This document shows, piece after piece, positions 1 through 6,131 of a DNA stretch of 6,872 nt. Position 1 is the stretch's first letter. Each line of letters begins with the position of its first letter. Under the pieces are notes generated by a model. That model did no database searches and had not been told where the DNA came from. It saw only the letters and a list, made by a program, of their open reading frames with translations. This DNA is from Acidobacteriota bacterium (GTDB lineage Bacteria; Acidobacteriota; Blastocatellia; Pyrinomonadales; Pyrinomonadaceae). A program made the position numbers and the translations under genes. The stretch is from positions 1 to 6,872 of the forward strand of contig JACCVS010000701.1 in NCBI GenBank assembly GCA_013698055.1, read 5' to 3'.

Positions 1-404
1 AGCGTCTCGTCCACCAACTTCGTCATTGAAGATGTGGCTTCGTTAGTAATCCCGACGGTACATGCCCCGCAGTCGCGCGCGTTCTCCAAAACGCGATTGA
101 TGTCTTCGCCTTCGCCCGACTGCGAGACGCCGATGACGAGCGCGCGATTGAGTTTTAGTTTAGCGTTGTAAATCGTGTGGACGCTCGGTGCGGCGAGCGA
201 GACGGGAATGCCGGTCGTCACTTCGAGCAGGTACCGACCGAAGAGGGCAGCGTTGTCAGAGCTACCACGGGCGACGAGGACGATTAAGTCAACGTCGCGC
301 TCCTTCAAGAATGCGCCAAGCCGTTCGACCTTGCTTCGCTCTTCCTGAATGGTTTTCAGTAGCGCTGCCGGTTGCTCGGCGATCTCCTGAAGCATTAAAG
401 ACAA
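1..404 (-). CDS. SIS-domain aminosugar-phosphate isomerase/deaminase (GlmS isomerase-domain / NagB-II type), N-terminal part
   Basis: The 134 visible residues are the start of a sugar-isomerase (SIS) protein; the rest lies beyond the left edge. Seen: an opening QEIAEQP (residues 6-12), as at the start of the GlmS isomerase domain; VARGSSDNA (44-52), the phosphosugar-binding loop; YLLE (58-61); GVSQSGEGEDI (92-102), the second SIS signature; and ITNEATS (119-125). No glutaminase domain precedes it, so this is not full-length GlmS. Family knowledge says such proteins (NagB-II, AgaS, GlmS-like) isomerise or deaminate glucosamine-6-phosphate-type substrates in the cytosol. The start chosen is TTG at 404, because AAAGGA (417-412) lies 7 bases upstream and an in-frame stop lies just before it. 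The ATG at 395 is too far from that site. It is divergent from a NagX-like gene, which supports an amino-sugar role. Exact substrate is not determined. Confidence 0.88.
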   Translation of the reverse strand, partial: MSLMLQEIAEQPAALLKTIQEERSKVERLGAFLKERDVDLIVLVARGSSDNAALFGRYLLEVTTGIPVSLAAPSVHTIYNAKLKLNRALVIGVSQSGEGEDINRVLENARDCGACTVGITNEATSSMTKLVDET

Positions 405-411
405 GGTGTGA

Positions 412-417
412 TCCTTT
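412..417 (-). promoter_or_regulatory. Ribosome binding site of the SIS gene
   Basis: AAAGGA on the minus strand, 7 bases before TTG at 404. It favours the TTG start over the ATG nine bases further in. Confidence 0.55.
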
Positions 418-431
418 GATTAATGATTAAG
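418..431. promoter_or_regulatory. AT-rich palindrome in the divergent intergenic region, possible operator
   Basis: TTAAT-G-ATTAA (420-430) is a perfect 5-1-5 inverted repeat. It can also be read as a direct heptamer repeat, GATTAAT GATTAAG (418-431). It abuts the ribosome binding site of the SIS gene in the 148-bp region shared with the divergent acyltransferase gene, a usual place for a repressor to act. No regulator gene is visible, and a short AT palindrome can arise by chance. Confidence 0.25.
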
Positions 432-456
432 ACGAATCTCTTTTGAAGGAACATTG

Positions 457-485
457 TTGACAGTGAATCCCTGCCGTGATAGTTC
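457..485 (+). promoter_or_regulatory. Possible sigma-70 promoter of the NagX-like gene
   Basis: TTGACA (457-462) matches the -35 consensus exactly. Seventeen bases later comes TAGTTC (480-485), a weak -10 preceded by TG-A (477-479), which could act as an extended -10. The implied leader is about 60 bases. The rest of the divergent region (405-552) shows no clear promoter for the minus-strand gene. Confidence 0.35.
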
Positions 486-552
486 TCTCCGGCGCACAAC
501 ACAATAATGAAAAGGGACGGCGAGCGCAATAGATTCAATCTGAGTTCAAACG

Positions 553-1695
553 ATGGAAGCATCTTCCGAAGTTACCAAAAGCAGTTCATCCGGGCGGATG
601 TTGTCGCTCGACGTGTTTCGCGGGTTGACCATCGCGGGCATGGTGCTGGTCAACAATCCGGGAACGTGGGGCGCAATTTACAGCCCTTTGAAACATGCTG
701 AATGGCATGGCTGGACGCCGACGGATTTAATCTTTCCGTTCTTCCTCTTCATCGTCGGCATCTCGATCACGCTGGCGTTTGCGCGCCGTGTTGAAACGGG
801 CAACGACCAGTATGATTTATTGAAGAAGGTCTTCAAACGCTCTGCTATCGTCTTCGCGCTCGGACTCTTTCTCAATGGCTTTCCGTATTTCGATCTGGCA
901 GAGATTCGTATTCCCGGCGTGCTTCAACGCATCGCCATCTGTTATCTGATTGCATCACTCATCTTTTTGAAAACAAGCTGGCGCACACAGGCTATCATCG
1001 CCGCTGCCTTGCTCTTGCTCTATTGGATTCTGATGACGATTGTTCCCGTGCCCGGATTCGGCGCAGGCGATCTGGGCAAGGAAGGAAGCCTCGCGGCATA
1101 TATTGATCGCGGACTGCTGGGGAATCACATCTGGAAAGGCGGAAAGGTTTTCGATCCCGAAGGATTGTTAAGCACTCTCCCAGCAATAGCGACGACACTT
1201 GCAGGTGTGTTGACCGGACACTGGCTGCGCTCCAAGCGCACGCAGATGGAAAAAGTCGGAGGCATGTTCTTTGCCGGAGCGTGCGCGGTGGCCGTTGGCT
1301 GGGCGTGGCATAGTTGGTTTCCGATTAACAAATCTCTGTGGACAAGCTCCTATGTCGTCTTCACGGCAGGCATGGCTTTGCAACTGCTCGCCTTCTGCTA
1401 CTGGCTCGTAGATATTAAAGGCTACAAGCGATGGGCAAAGCCTTTTATCATCTTCGGCGTCAACGCTCTCGCGCTCTTCGTCTTTTCCGGCCTGCTCGGA
1501 CGATTGATGAGCGTCATCAAATTGCCGCGCGGCGACGGCTCATCAATCGCGCTCCAACCTTTCATCTTCCAGAACCTGTTTGCTTCGTGGGCATCGCCAG
1601 TAAATGCTTCACTCTTTTACGCTGTCACCTACATCTTTTTCTGGCTGCTCATGATGTGGCTGCTTTACCGGAAGAATGTTTTTATCAAAGTCTAA
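553..1695 (+). CDS. NagX / heparan-alpha-glucosaminide N-acetyltransferase family membrane acyltransferase (COG4299/DUF5009-like)
   Basis: A 380-residue integral membrane protein with about ten hydrophobic segments. Motifs in order: LSLDVFRGLTIAGM (17-30); NNPGTWGAIY (34-43); HAEWHGWTPTDLIFPFF (48-64), in which the histidine corresponds to the active-site histidine reported for human HGSNAT; RIPGVLQRIAICY (119-131); DPEGLLSTLPAI (201-212); FPINKSLWTSSYV (256-268); and GVNALALF (302-309). These are the landmarks of the HGSNAT/NagX family, which is thought to pass acetyl groups from cytoplasmic acetyl-CoA across the membrane to amino sugars; bacterial members are poorly characterised and often sit in GlcNAc-use loci. 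An in-frame stop at 541 limits the start; ATG 553 gives the usual short lead before the first helix. Its ribosome site is weak (TGAG, 541-544). The divergent SIS gene fits an amino-sugar role. Exact acceptor unknown. Confidence 0.9.
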   Translation: MEASSEVTKSSSSGRMLSLDVFRGLTIAGMVLVNNPGTWGAIYSPLKHAEWHGWTPTDLIFPFFLFIVGISITLAFARRVETGNDQYDLLKKVFKRSAIVFALGLFLNGFPYFDLAEIRIPGVLQRIAICYLIASLIFLKTSWRTQAIIAAALLLLYWILMTIVPVPGFGAGDLGKEGSLAAYIDRGLLGNHIWKGGKVFDPEGLLSTLPAIATTLAGVLTGHWLRSKRTQMEKVGGMFFAGACAVAVGWAWHSWFPINKSLWTSSYVVFTAGMALQLLAFCYWLVDIKGYKRWAKPFIIFGVNALALFVFSGLLGRLMSVIKLPRGDGSSIALQPFIFQNLFASWASPVNASLFYAVTYIFFWLLMMWLLYRKNVFIKV

Positions 1696-1715
1696 GTGCT
1701 CTGTAATCGAAGTGT

Positions 1716-1790
1716 TTGTAGTTCAGAGTTCACGCTTTAGCGTGTTCGTCCCGTAACAAAGCAAACTAAAGTTTGAACTCTAAACTGCAA
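1716..1790. repeat. REP/BIME-like element: two inverted palindromic units
   Basis: Outer arms 1716-1732 and 1774-1790 pair over 17 positions with one mismatch (1724/1782) and one G-T. Inside are two small hairpins with complementary loops: CACGC-TTTA-GCGTG (1731-1744) and CAAAC-TAAA-GTTTG (1762-1775). Each half therefore reads roughly AGTTYAGAGTTCA, then NNC-TTTAG-NNTG, and the two halves face each other across a 17-base spacer (1745-1761). The inner stems differ between the halves, but each stays paired, as if selected to fold. No T-run follows, so it does not look like a simple terminator. The layout resembles paired REP sequences. Copy number in the genome cannot be seen here. Confidence 0.7.
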
Positions 1791-1865
1791 CTTTCATATC
1801 TAAAGCAGTGCAAACATTCTTCGGTCAATCCTGTTCGCTCCGTGCTTTTCTTTCAAGAGATGAGT

Positions 1866-1894
1866 TTGCGTCTCAACTGCAATCGCGGTAAAAC
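1866..1894 (+). promoter_or_regulatory. Possible promoter of murE
   Basis: TTGCGT (1866-1871), a 17-base spacer and TAAAAC (1889-1894) form a modest sigma-70-like pair. It would give a leader of about 30 bases before the GTG at 1933. The upstream gene's end and the repeat element at 1716-1790 make independent transcription of murE likely. The match is weak, so this is tentative. Confidence 0.3.
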
Positions 1895-1918
1895 CTCTGC
1901 GGTTGAAACTGAAAAAAT

Positions 1919-1929
1919 AGGGGTGGTGA
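1919..1929 (+). promoter_or_regulatory. Ribosome binding site of murE
   Basis: AGGGGTGGTGA lies just before GTG 1933. The GGTGA part matches the 16S anti-Shine-Dalgarno sequence and supports this GTG as the start. Confidence 0.5.
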
Positions 1930-1932
1930 AAA

Positions 1933-3438
1933 GTGGCTGAGGCAACGAAACAAAGGCGGCGCGCGACGCTGGGCGGATTGGCGCAGGTGTTGAACGGAAA
2001 GTTGACCGGGGATGAGAGTAGGGAAGTTCTGGATGTGACGCACGATTCGCGCCAAGCGAAGGAGGGAAGCCTGTTTGTCGCCGTGCGCGGGGCAGAATTG
2101 GATGCTCACCGTTTTGTCGAGCAGGTGATGAAGCAAGGCGGGGTCGGTGTTATCTCAGAGCTTGAAGCGCCCGCAGGCTTTGATGGCGCGTGGCTTGAGG
2201 TCACTGAAATCAGGCGCGCGATGGCGCTCGCCGCCGCCACAACTCACGATCACCCATCGCGTGAGCTTCAACTCGTCGGCATCACAGGGACGAATGGAAA
2301 GACGACGACGACTTACCTCGTCGCTTCAATCGCAGATAGCGCGAATGAGCCTGTGGCGATGACGACGACGGTCGAGTACAGGGTGGATCAAGAGCACTTG
2401 AAGGCGGAACGAACGACGCCGGAAGCGACGGATATGCAGCGCCTCCTGCGCCGCGCTGTGGATGCGAATTGTCGCATGGCGGTGATGGAGAGTTCTTCAC
2501 AGGCGATTGACCTTCATCGCTGCGACGCTCTTCAATATAGCGTCGTTGTCTTCACCAATCTGACGCGGGATCATCTGGATTATCACGGCACGATGGATAA
2601 TTACTTCGCGGCCAAGCGCAGGCTCTTTGACGGTAGTCTCGGCGGAACTCCGAAGACTTCCGTCATCAACATTGATGACGTGCGCGGCTTGCAGCTTGCC
2701 GATGAGCTTGAAGGAACCGGGACAAAGGTCGTTCGTTATGCGCTCAACACGGATGCCGATGTCACGGCTACTGGCGTAGAGCATTCGCTCGAAGGAATGC
2801 GCTTCACGCTTCGGACACCGGCGGGCGAGCGCGAGCTACACTCGCCTTTGGTTGGGCGCCCGCACATCTACAACATTCTGGCGGCGACCGCCACCGGACT
2901 TGCGCTCGGTTACGAGTTGGACGTGATTGGGCGCGCTATTGAGACCTGCGCTGGCGCGCCGGGTCGCTTCGAGCGCATCCCGCATCAGGGTGATTTCGCA
3001 GTGGTAGTGGATTACGCGCACACGGACGACGCGCTCATCAATGTCTTGCGGACTGCGCGCGATGTGACGCGTGGAAGAATCATCACAGTCTTCGGTTGCG
3101 GCGGCGACCGCGACCGCTCGAAGCGCGCTCCGATGGGCGAGGCTGCCGCGAGTTTAAGCGATGTCGTGATTCTGACTTCGGACAATCCGCGAACCGAAGA
3201 CCCTTTGAGAATTCTGGCGGACGTTGAAACGGGGATGCGCGAGACTTCCAAACCATACGAAAAGATTGCCGACCGCCGTGAAGCCATTCATCGCGCGATC
3301 ATGGAGGCACGTACGGGAGATTTAGTGGTCATTGCGGGCAAGGGACACGAAGACTACCAGATCATTGGCCGCGAGACTTTCCACTTCGATGACAAAGAAG
3401 TTGCACGTGAAGCTCTGGCCTCACGATCTTCTGGGTGA
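1933..3438 (+). CDS. murE: UDP-N-acetylmuramoyl-L-alanyl-D-glutamate--2,6-diaminopimelate ligase
   Basis: MurE is the cytoplasmic ATP-dependent ligase that adds the third residue of the peptidoglycan stem peptide. The 501-residue length is normal. Seen in order: N-terminal uridine-nucleotide domain with THDSR (36-40) and FVAVRG (48-53); ATP-binding loop GITGTNGKTTTT (116-127); TTPEA (161-165); NLTRDHLDYHG (209-219); YFAAKRRLF (224-232), whose Lys228 is the expected carbamylated lysine; VVDYAHTDDAL (358-368); FGCGGDRDRSKRAPMG (387-402); DNPRTEDP (417-424); and GKGHEDYQ (469-476). The arginine in DNPR is known to select meso-diaminopimelate over lysine, so the wall is predicted to be DAP-type. 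The start is GTG 1933. Oddities: the usual SSH motif is SSQ (188-190), and no mur or fts neighbour is present. A hairpin follows downstream. Confidence 0.96.
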   Translation: MAEATKQRRRATLGGLAQVLNGKLTGDESREVLDVTHDSRQAKEGSLFVAVRGAELDAHRFVEQVMKQGGVGVISELEAPAGFDGAWLEVTEIRRAMALAAATTHDHPSRELQLVGITGTNGKTTTTYLVASIADSANEPVAMTTTVEYRVDQEHLKAERTTPEATDMQRLLRRAVDANCRMAVMESSSQAIDLHRCDALQYSVVVFTNLTRDHLDYHGTMDNYFAAKRRLFDGSLGGTPKTSVINIDDVRGLQLADELEGTGTKVVRYALNTDADVTATGVEHSLEGMRFTLRTPAGERELHSPLVGRPHIYNILAATATGLALGYELDVIGRAIETCAGAPGRFERIPHQGDFAVVVDYAHTDDALINVLRTARDVTRGRIITVFGCGGDRDRSKRAPMGEAAASLSDVVILTSDNPRTEDPLRILADVETGMRETSKPYEKIADRREAIHRAIMEARTGDLVVIAGKGHEDYQIIGRETFHFDDKEVAREALASRSSG

Positions 3439-3460
3439 ACTGCGGCTAGAAAATGCTTAA

Positions 3461-3487
3461 CGAGCGCCCCTGTAAAAAGGGCGCTCG
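3461..3487. terminator. Hairpin between convergent murE and the four-helix membrane protein gene
   Basis: A perfect 9-bp G+C-rich stem, CGAGCGCCC (3461-3469) with GGGCGCTCG (3479-3487), closes a 9-base loop. It sits 22 bases after the murE stop and 23 bases after the stop of the converging minus-strand gene, where a shared bidirectional terminator is expected. Neither side has a proper T-run: the minus side continues TTAAGCATTTT and the plus side has none. Termination efficiency is therefore uncertain. Confidence 0.65.
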
Positions 3488-3510
3488 CTCGCAAGATTGA
3501 TGTTGATAAT

Positions 3511-3993
3511 CTATCGTCCCGGAGTATAAGGCGGCGGTGGCGGCGGCGGTGCCCCGTAATTCATGCCGGGTGCGGGGGCGTTGCGACTCATGGCACCAGC
3601 CGCGATGAGCGCGAGCGCACCGAGAATTAAAACTATCCAACCAAGCCACTGTGTGTTAACGCTAACTCCCATAGCCTCCAACGCCGCAGCGTCCGTTTGT
3701 CCCATTGCTTTTGCTATGCTTGCTTTCATGTTGAGAAGGTTTAGGACGACCACTCCGAGAGTTATCACGCCGGTCAGAATTAGCAATCTGTACTTTCTCA
3801 GTACTGCCAGGATAATGGATGCGATCCCGGCAAGCAACACAACATATCCCTCCCAGCTTCCGGCTTTAACGGCGTCAAAAAAGCTGGCGCTTTGACTAAT
3901 GTTTGCCTGCGCAACATCAACGGTAACTATCGGCAGAAATATGCCGATTAAAACCAAAACTCCTCCGATAATACCAAGAATACGACTGTCCAT
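3511..3993 (-). CDS. Small four-helix membrane protein with polyproline C-terminal tail, function unknown
   Basis: I do not recognise the family. The 160-residue product has four hydrophobic segments (about 5-25, 48-65, 68-88, 116-134). A short loop follows the first and a longer one (about 89-115) follows the third. Its C-terminal tail is rich in proline, glycine, alanine and tyrosine, and contains seven prolines in a row (149-155) followed by Tyr-Thr-Pro-Gly-Arg. The four-helix core plus proline tail resembles small bacterial membrane proteins of no known role. ATG 3993 is chosen because AAGGAG (4007-4002) lies 8 bases upstream; an upstream in-frame start near 4056 would lack that site and add a non-hydrophobic leader. 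The seven-proline run would probably need elongation factor P for smooth translation. It has its own likely promoter and converges on murE. Confidence 0.75.
   Translation of the reverse strand: MDSRILGIIGGVLVLIGIFLPIVTVDVAQANISQSASFFDAVKAGSWEGYVVLLAGIASIILAVLRKYRLLILTGVITLGVVVLNLLNMKASIAKAMGQTDAAALEAMGVSVNTQWLGWIVLILGALALIAAGAMSRNAPAPGMNYGAPPPPPPPYTPGR
3529..3549 (-). repeat. Proline-codon run (CCG-rich microsatellite)
   Basis: Seven successive proline codons, nearly all CCG, encode the polyproline tail of the four-helix protein. Such short triplet tracts can vary in copy number in frame. Confidence 0.6.
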
Positions 3994-4001
3994 CTTGGGC
4001 G

Positions 4002-4007
4002 CTCCTT
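4002..4007 (-). promoter_or_regulatory. Ribosome binding site deciding the start of the four-helix protein
   Basis: AAGGAG on the minus strand, 8 bases before ATG 3993. It excludes the longer upstream reading. Confidence 0.7.
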
Positions 4008-4086
4008 CGTAAGTTAAGTTAAATTTCAGGATTAGAGTGTCCGACAGAACAGCCACTCCGCTTCAATATGTCGTCAAACCACTGTG

Positions 4087-4115
4087 CTTCTAAGCCAACT
4101 CGGACGGCAAGTCAA
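4087..4115 (-). promoter_or_regulatory. Likely sigma-70 promoter of the four-helix membrane protein gene
   Basis: On the minus strand, TTGACT (4115-4110), a 17-base spacer and TAGAAG (4092-4087) give a reasonable -35/-10 pair. Transcription would begin near 4080, leaving a leader of about 87 bases. It overlaps the end of the possible oxidoreductase remnant, so part of the match could be leftover coding sequence. Confidence 0.4.
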
Positions 4116-4170
4116 GAATAATTTTGCCAATCCGTTCCTGGCTCATCAGTGAAATGGTTTCATTAAGCCC
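4090..4170 (-). pseudogene. Possible C-terminal remnant of an MDR-family (quinone/zinc-type) oxidoreductase
   Basis: In the 191-bp gap between the PilZ gene and the four-helix gene, one minus-strand frame reads GLNETISL, then MSQERIGKIILDLPSELA, then TAG. This closely resembles the last residues of medium-chain dehydrogenase/quinone oxidoreductases, in which an amphipathic helix of the type 'EAI-LM' is followed by 'GKIVLDLP' and the end of the protein. No in-frame continuation of the enzyme exists upstream, because the PilZ gene occupies that DNA. I infer that an older gene was replaced or deleted up to its tail. The stretch is only 26 residues, so chance resemblance remains possible. Confidence 0.35.
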
Positions 4171-4184
4171 CTGTGACTGCTTTC

Positions 4185-4508
4185 TCACTGGGACAGCTTT
4201 CTGCGGGCAGAATCAATCAGGCGCTGAAGAAAGAGCTCCTCATTCTTGCCAAGATCGGTAAAGCGCAGGGCAAAACCGATCTCTTCCGTCGAGTAAACTG
4301 CTTCGCCGGGCAGCGTCACGCTTTTCCCCTTCGGCAACTGAATCCCGACCTTAATCGGCTCGGTCGCAACCACCTCGGGTGAAGTCAAAATAAAACAGCC
4401 ACTCGTACTGATGTCGCTGATAGTTCCTTTGCGTCGCCCGGAAGTGCCTTCCCATTGAATATCGAGATTGACCTGGAAACGCTCCGCACGCCTTCTCTCT
4501 TCGATCAT
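4185..4508 (-). CDS. Single-domain PilZ protein, predicted c-di-GMP receptor
   Basis: A 107-residue protein that is essentially one PilZ domain. From the ATG at 4508, the N-terminal RRAER (residues 6-10) supplies the RxxxR motif and DISTSG (32-37) the D/NxSxxG motif; together these bind cyclic di-GMP in characterised PilZ domains. The later VTLPGEAVYSTEEIGFALRF matches the remaining beta-barrel, with the usual 'G-A-V' and 'GFALRF' strands. Both binding motifs are intact, so ligand binding is likely. A TTG at 4520 would add four residues; ATG 4508 is preferred because it gives the common MxEERRRAxRF start, though the ribosome site is weak either way. The partner is unknown: no cyclase, phosphodiesterase, pilus or cellulose gene is in view. 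It lies downstream of the permease gene and upstream of a possible gene remnant. Confidence 0.9.
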   Translation of the reverse strand: MIEERRRAERFQVNLDIQWEGTSGRRKGTISDISTSGCFILTSPEVVATEPIKVGIQLPKGKSVTLPGEAVYSTEEIGFALRFTDLGKNEELFLQRLIDSARRKLSQ

Positions 4509-4597
4509 TGCTCTCTTCAAGACCTTTCAAGAGGGTACGAGAATTAAACGCTTGATGATTCGTTCAGGTTAGACCTTGAGATACATAGGTCGTCTGC

Positions 4598-6127
4598 TTA
4601 GCTACCACTTTCTTTGTCATTCTCTCGGGTTAAGTCGTCATCATTAGTGGATGTTCCCTCATACGCAATTCGGTTGCGGCGAGACAGGTACCAGTAAACC
4701 GGAAGCCCGAGGGCGATCAAGCCCAGACCGAAGAGGGCGTTGAGATTAATACCCTTCAAACCCGCCGCCGGATCGGGCAGCAGCGTCGTGAAGAGTAGAA
4801 ACCCTGTGACGACCAGGAATAGCACGGGCACGACCGGATAGCCCCAAGCTTTATATGGCCGCTCCGCGTTCGGCATTCTGCGACGGAAGATGAAGACTGA
4901 AGCGGTCGTCAATCCATAGAAAATCCACGAGCCGAAGACAACGTAATCCGTCAGAGTATCAAAAGACCCGGAGAGCGTCAGGATGCCCGCCCAGATTCCC
5001 TGAACGACAAGCGCGCCGATGGGCACGTGCGTGCGTGGGGACAGACGAGCAAGCCTCGGGAAAAAGAGACGGTCGCGCGACATCGCATAAGGCACGCGTG
5101 CGCCCGTCAGAATCGAAGTATGAAGTGTGCCGATTGAAGAGGCCATCAACGAAGCTAAAACGACGGCCACGGCGACGGGGCCGAAAAAGCTTTTGGCTAC
5201 TTCAGCCGCTACCGAAGAAGCTTTGGGAACTGAAGCGATTTCAGTTGGTGAGAGCACATAGAAGTAAGCGATATTGACAAAGACATAAAGAATGATGATT
5301 AGAGCCGTTCCGCCGATGAGAGCGAGCGGGATATTGCGTTGTGGATTTTTCACTTCGCCTGCGACGAGCGTTAGATTATTCCAGCCGTCGTATCCCCAGA
5401 GCGCACCGAGCATTGCCGCGCTGAAACCGGCCATGCCGAACATTGATGCTGTGCTGACGCCTTCGCACTTAATCGGTTGGGTAAACCACAAGCGCGGTTG
5501 GATGTTGGCAACCTCACCGAAGTGTCCCCAGTTCCCGCTCGCCAACATAAACGCTCCAAATCCAATTCCCAGCACGAGCGCAATCTTGACTCCCGTCAAG
5601 ATGGTTGCGATCCACCCGCTGACTACCACAGTAGCGCAATTGACCAATGTGAAAATGGCGATTAAAGAGAGCGCGATGAGTTGCAGGTAGCCGAAGTCAA
5701 AATTTTTACCCAAAAGATTGAGGGTGAAGAAAGGCTCGCTGAGCACGTTGCCTGTCAGGTTATTGAGAAAGATCGCGAAGGCGACGGCGACCGAAGCCTG
5801 CGAGCCGGTCTTAGCGATGAAGATTTGCATCCAGCCGTAAAGGAAACCCCAGCGCGGGCCATACGCCTCGCGCATAAACACATACTCGCCCCCGGCGCGG
5901 GGCATCATCGCCGCCAACTCTGCATAGGTCAGCGCGCCCGCCAGGCTGAGGATTCCCGCGACGACCCACACGGTAATCACCATGCCCGGCGTCCCGACAT
6001 TGCACGTCATTACGCGCGCCTTCAAAAAGACGCCCGTGCCGATGACGTTGCCGATCACGATGGAAGCCGCCGCGACAAGGGTTAAGCCGCGAATAAGAGT
6101 GACATTGCTGGGAGCGAGTTTGGACAT
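4598..6127 (-). CDS. APC-superfamily amino acid permease (LAT/cationic amino acid transporter-like)
   Basis: A 509-residue inner-membrane transporter with about twelve hydrophobic segments (first near 14-36, last near 466-482). The hallmark IGNVIGTGVF (25-34) in helix 1 is the unwound substrate-binding stretch of APC permeases. ALTYAELAAMMPRAGGEYVF (65-84) followed by REAYGP (86-91) is the conserved helix 2-3 signature, and GYDGWNNLTLVAGEVKNP (245-262) is the usual helix 6-loop motif. The family exchanges or imports amino acids or amines, but the substrate cannot be read from sequence. A loop of about 30 residues around 200-228 precedes helix 6; the C-terminal tail is acidic. The start is ATG 6127. 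An in-frame TTG at 6145 lies inside a heptamer repeat and is unlikely. No good ribosome site is seen, because the repeat fills that space. It follows a PLP decarboxylase gene on the same strand. Confidence 0.92.
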   Translation of the reverse strand: MSKLAPSNVTLIRGLTLVAAASIVIGNVIGTGVFLKARVMTCNVGTPGMVITVWVVAGILSLAGALTYAELAAMMPRAGGEYVFMREAYGPRWGFLYGWMQIFIAKTGSQASVAVAFAIFLNNLTGNVLSEPFFTLNLLGKNFDFGYLQLIALSLIAIFTLVNCATVVVSGWIATILTGVKIALVLGIGFGAFMLASGNWGHFGEVANIQPRLWFTQPIKCEGVSTASMFGMAGFSAAMLGALWGYDGWNNLTLVAGEVKNPQRNIPLALIGGTALIIILYVFVNIAYFYVLSPTEIASVPKASSVAAEVAKSFFGPVAVAVVLASLMASSIGTLHTSILTGARVPYAMSRDRLFFPRLARLSPRTHVPIGALVVQGIWAGILTLSGSFDTLTDYVVFGSWIFYGLTTASVFIFRRRMPNAERPYKAWGYPVVPVLFLVVTGFLLFTTLLPDPAAGLKGINLNALFGLGLIALGLPVYWYLSRRNRIAYEGTSTNDDDLTRENDKESGS

Positions 6128-6131
6128 AATC

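Noticed and set aside
188..430. An 80-codon plus-strand open frame at the left end.
   Set aside because: It is antisense to the SIS gene, whose protein motifs are unmistakable; the product is arginine-rich shadow sequence.
455..462. TGTTGACA as a half-site of a LacI-type GlcNAc regulator.
   Set aside because: Symmetry extends over only three bases each side, and the sequence is better explained as a -35 box.
3994..4056. A 21-residue N-terminal extension of the four-helix protein.
   Set aside because: A strong AAGGAG site 8 bases before ATG 3993 marks the start, and the extension carries no signal or membrane feature.
4521..4597. A GACCT/AGGTC hairpin after the permease gene as a terminator.
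   Set aside because: The stem is only 5 bp with a 10-base loop and no T-run follows, so it is not convincing. No clear PilZ promoter was found in this gap either.
5681..6085. A 134-codon plus-strand open frame opposite the permease gene.
   Set aside because: It lies wholly antisense to a clear APC permease, gives an arginine- and histidine-rich product with no domain, and has no ribosome site. The same holds for the plus-strand frame at 5292-5690.
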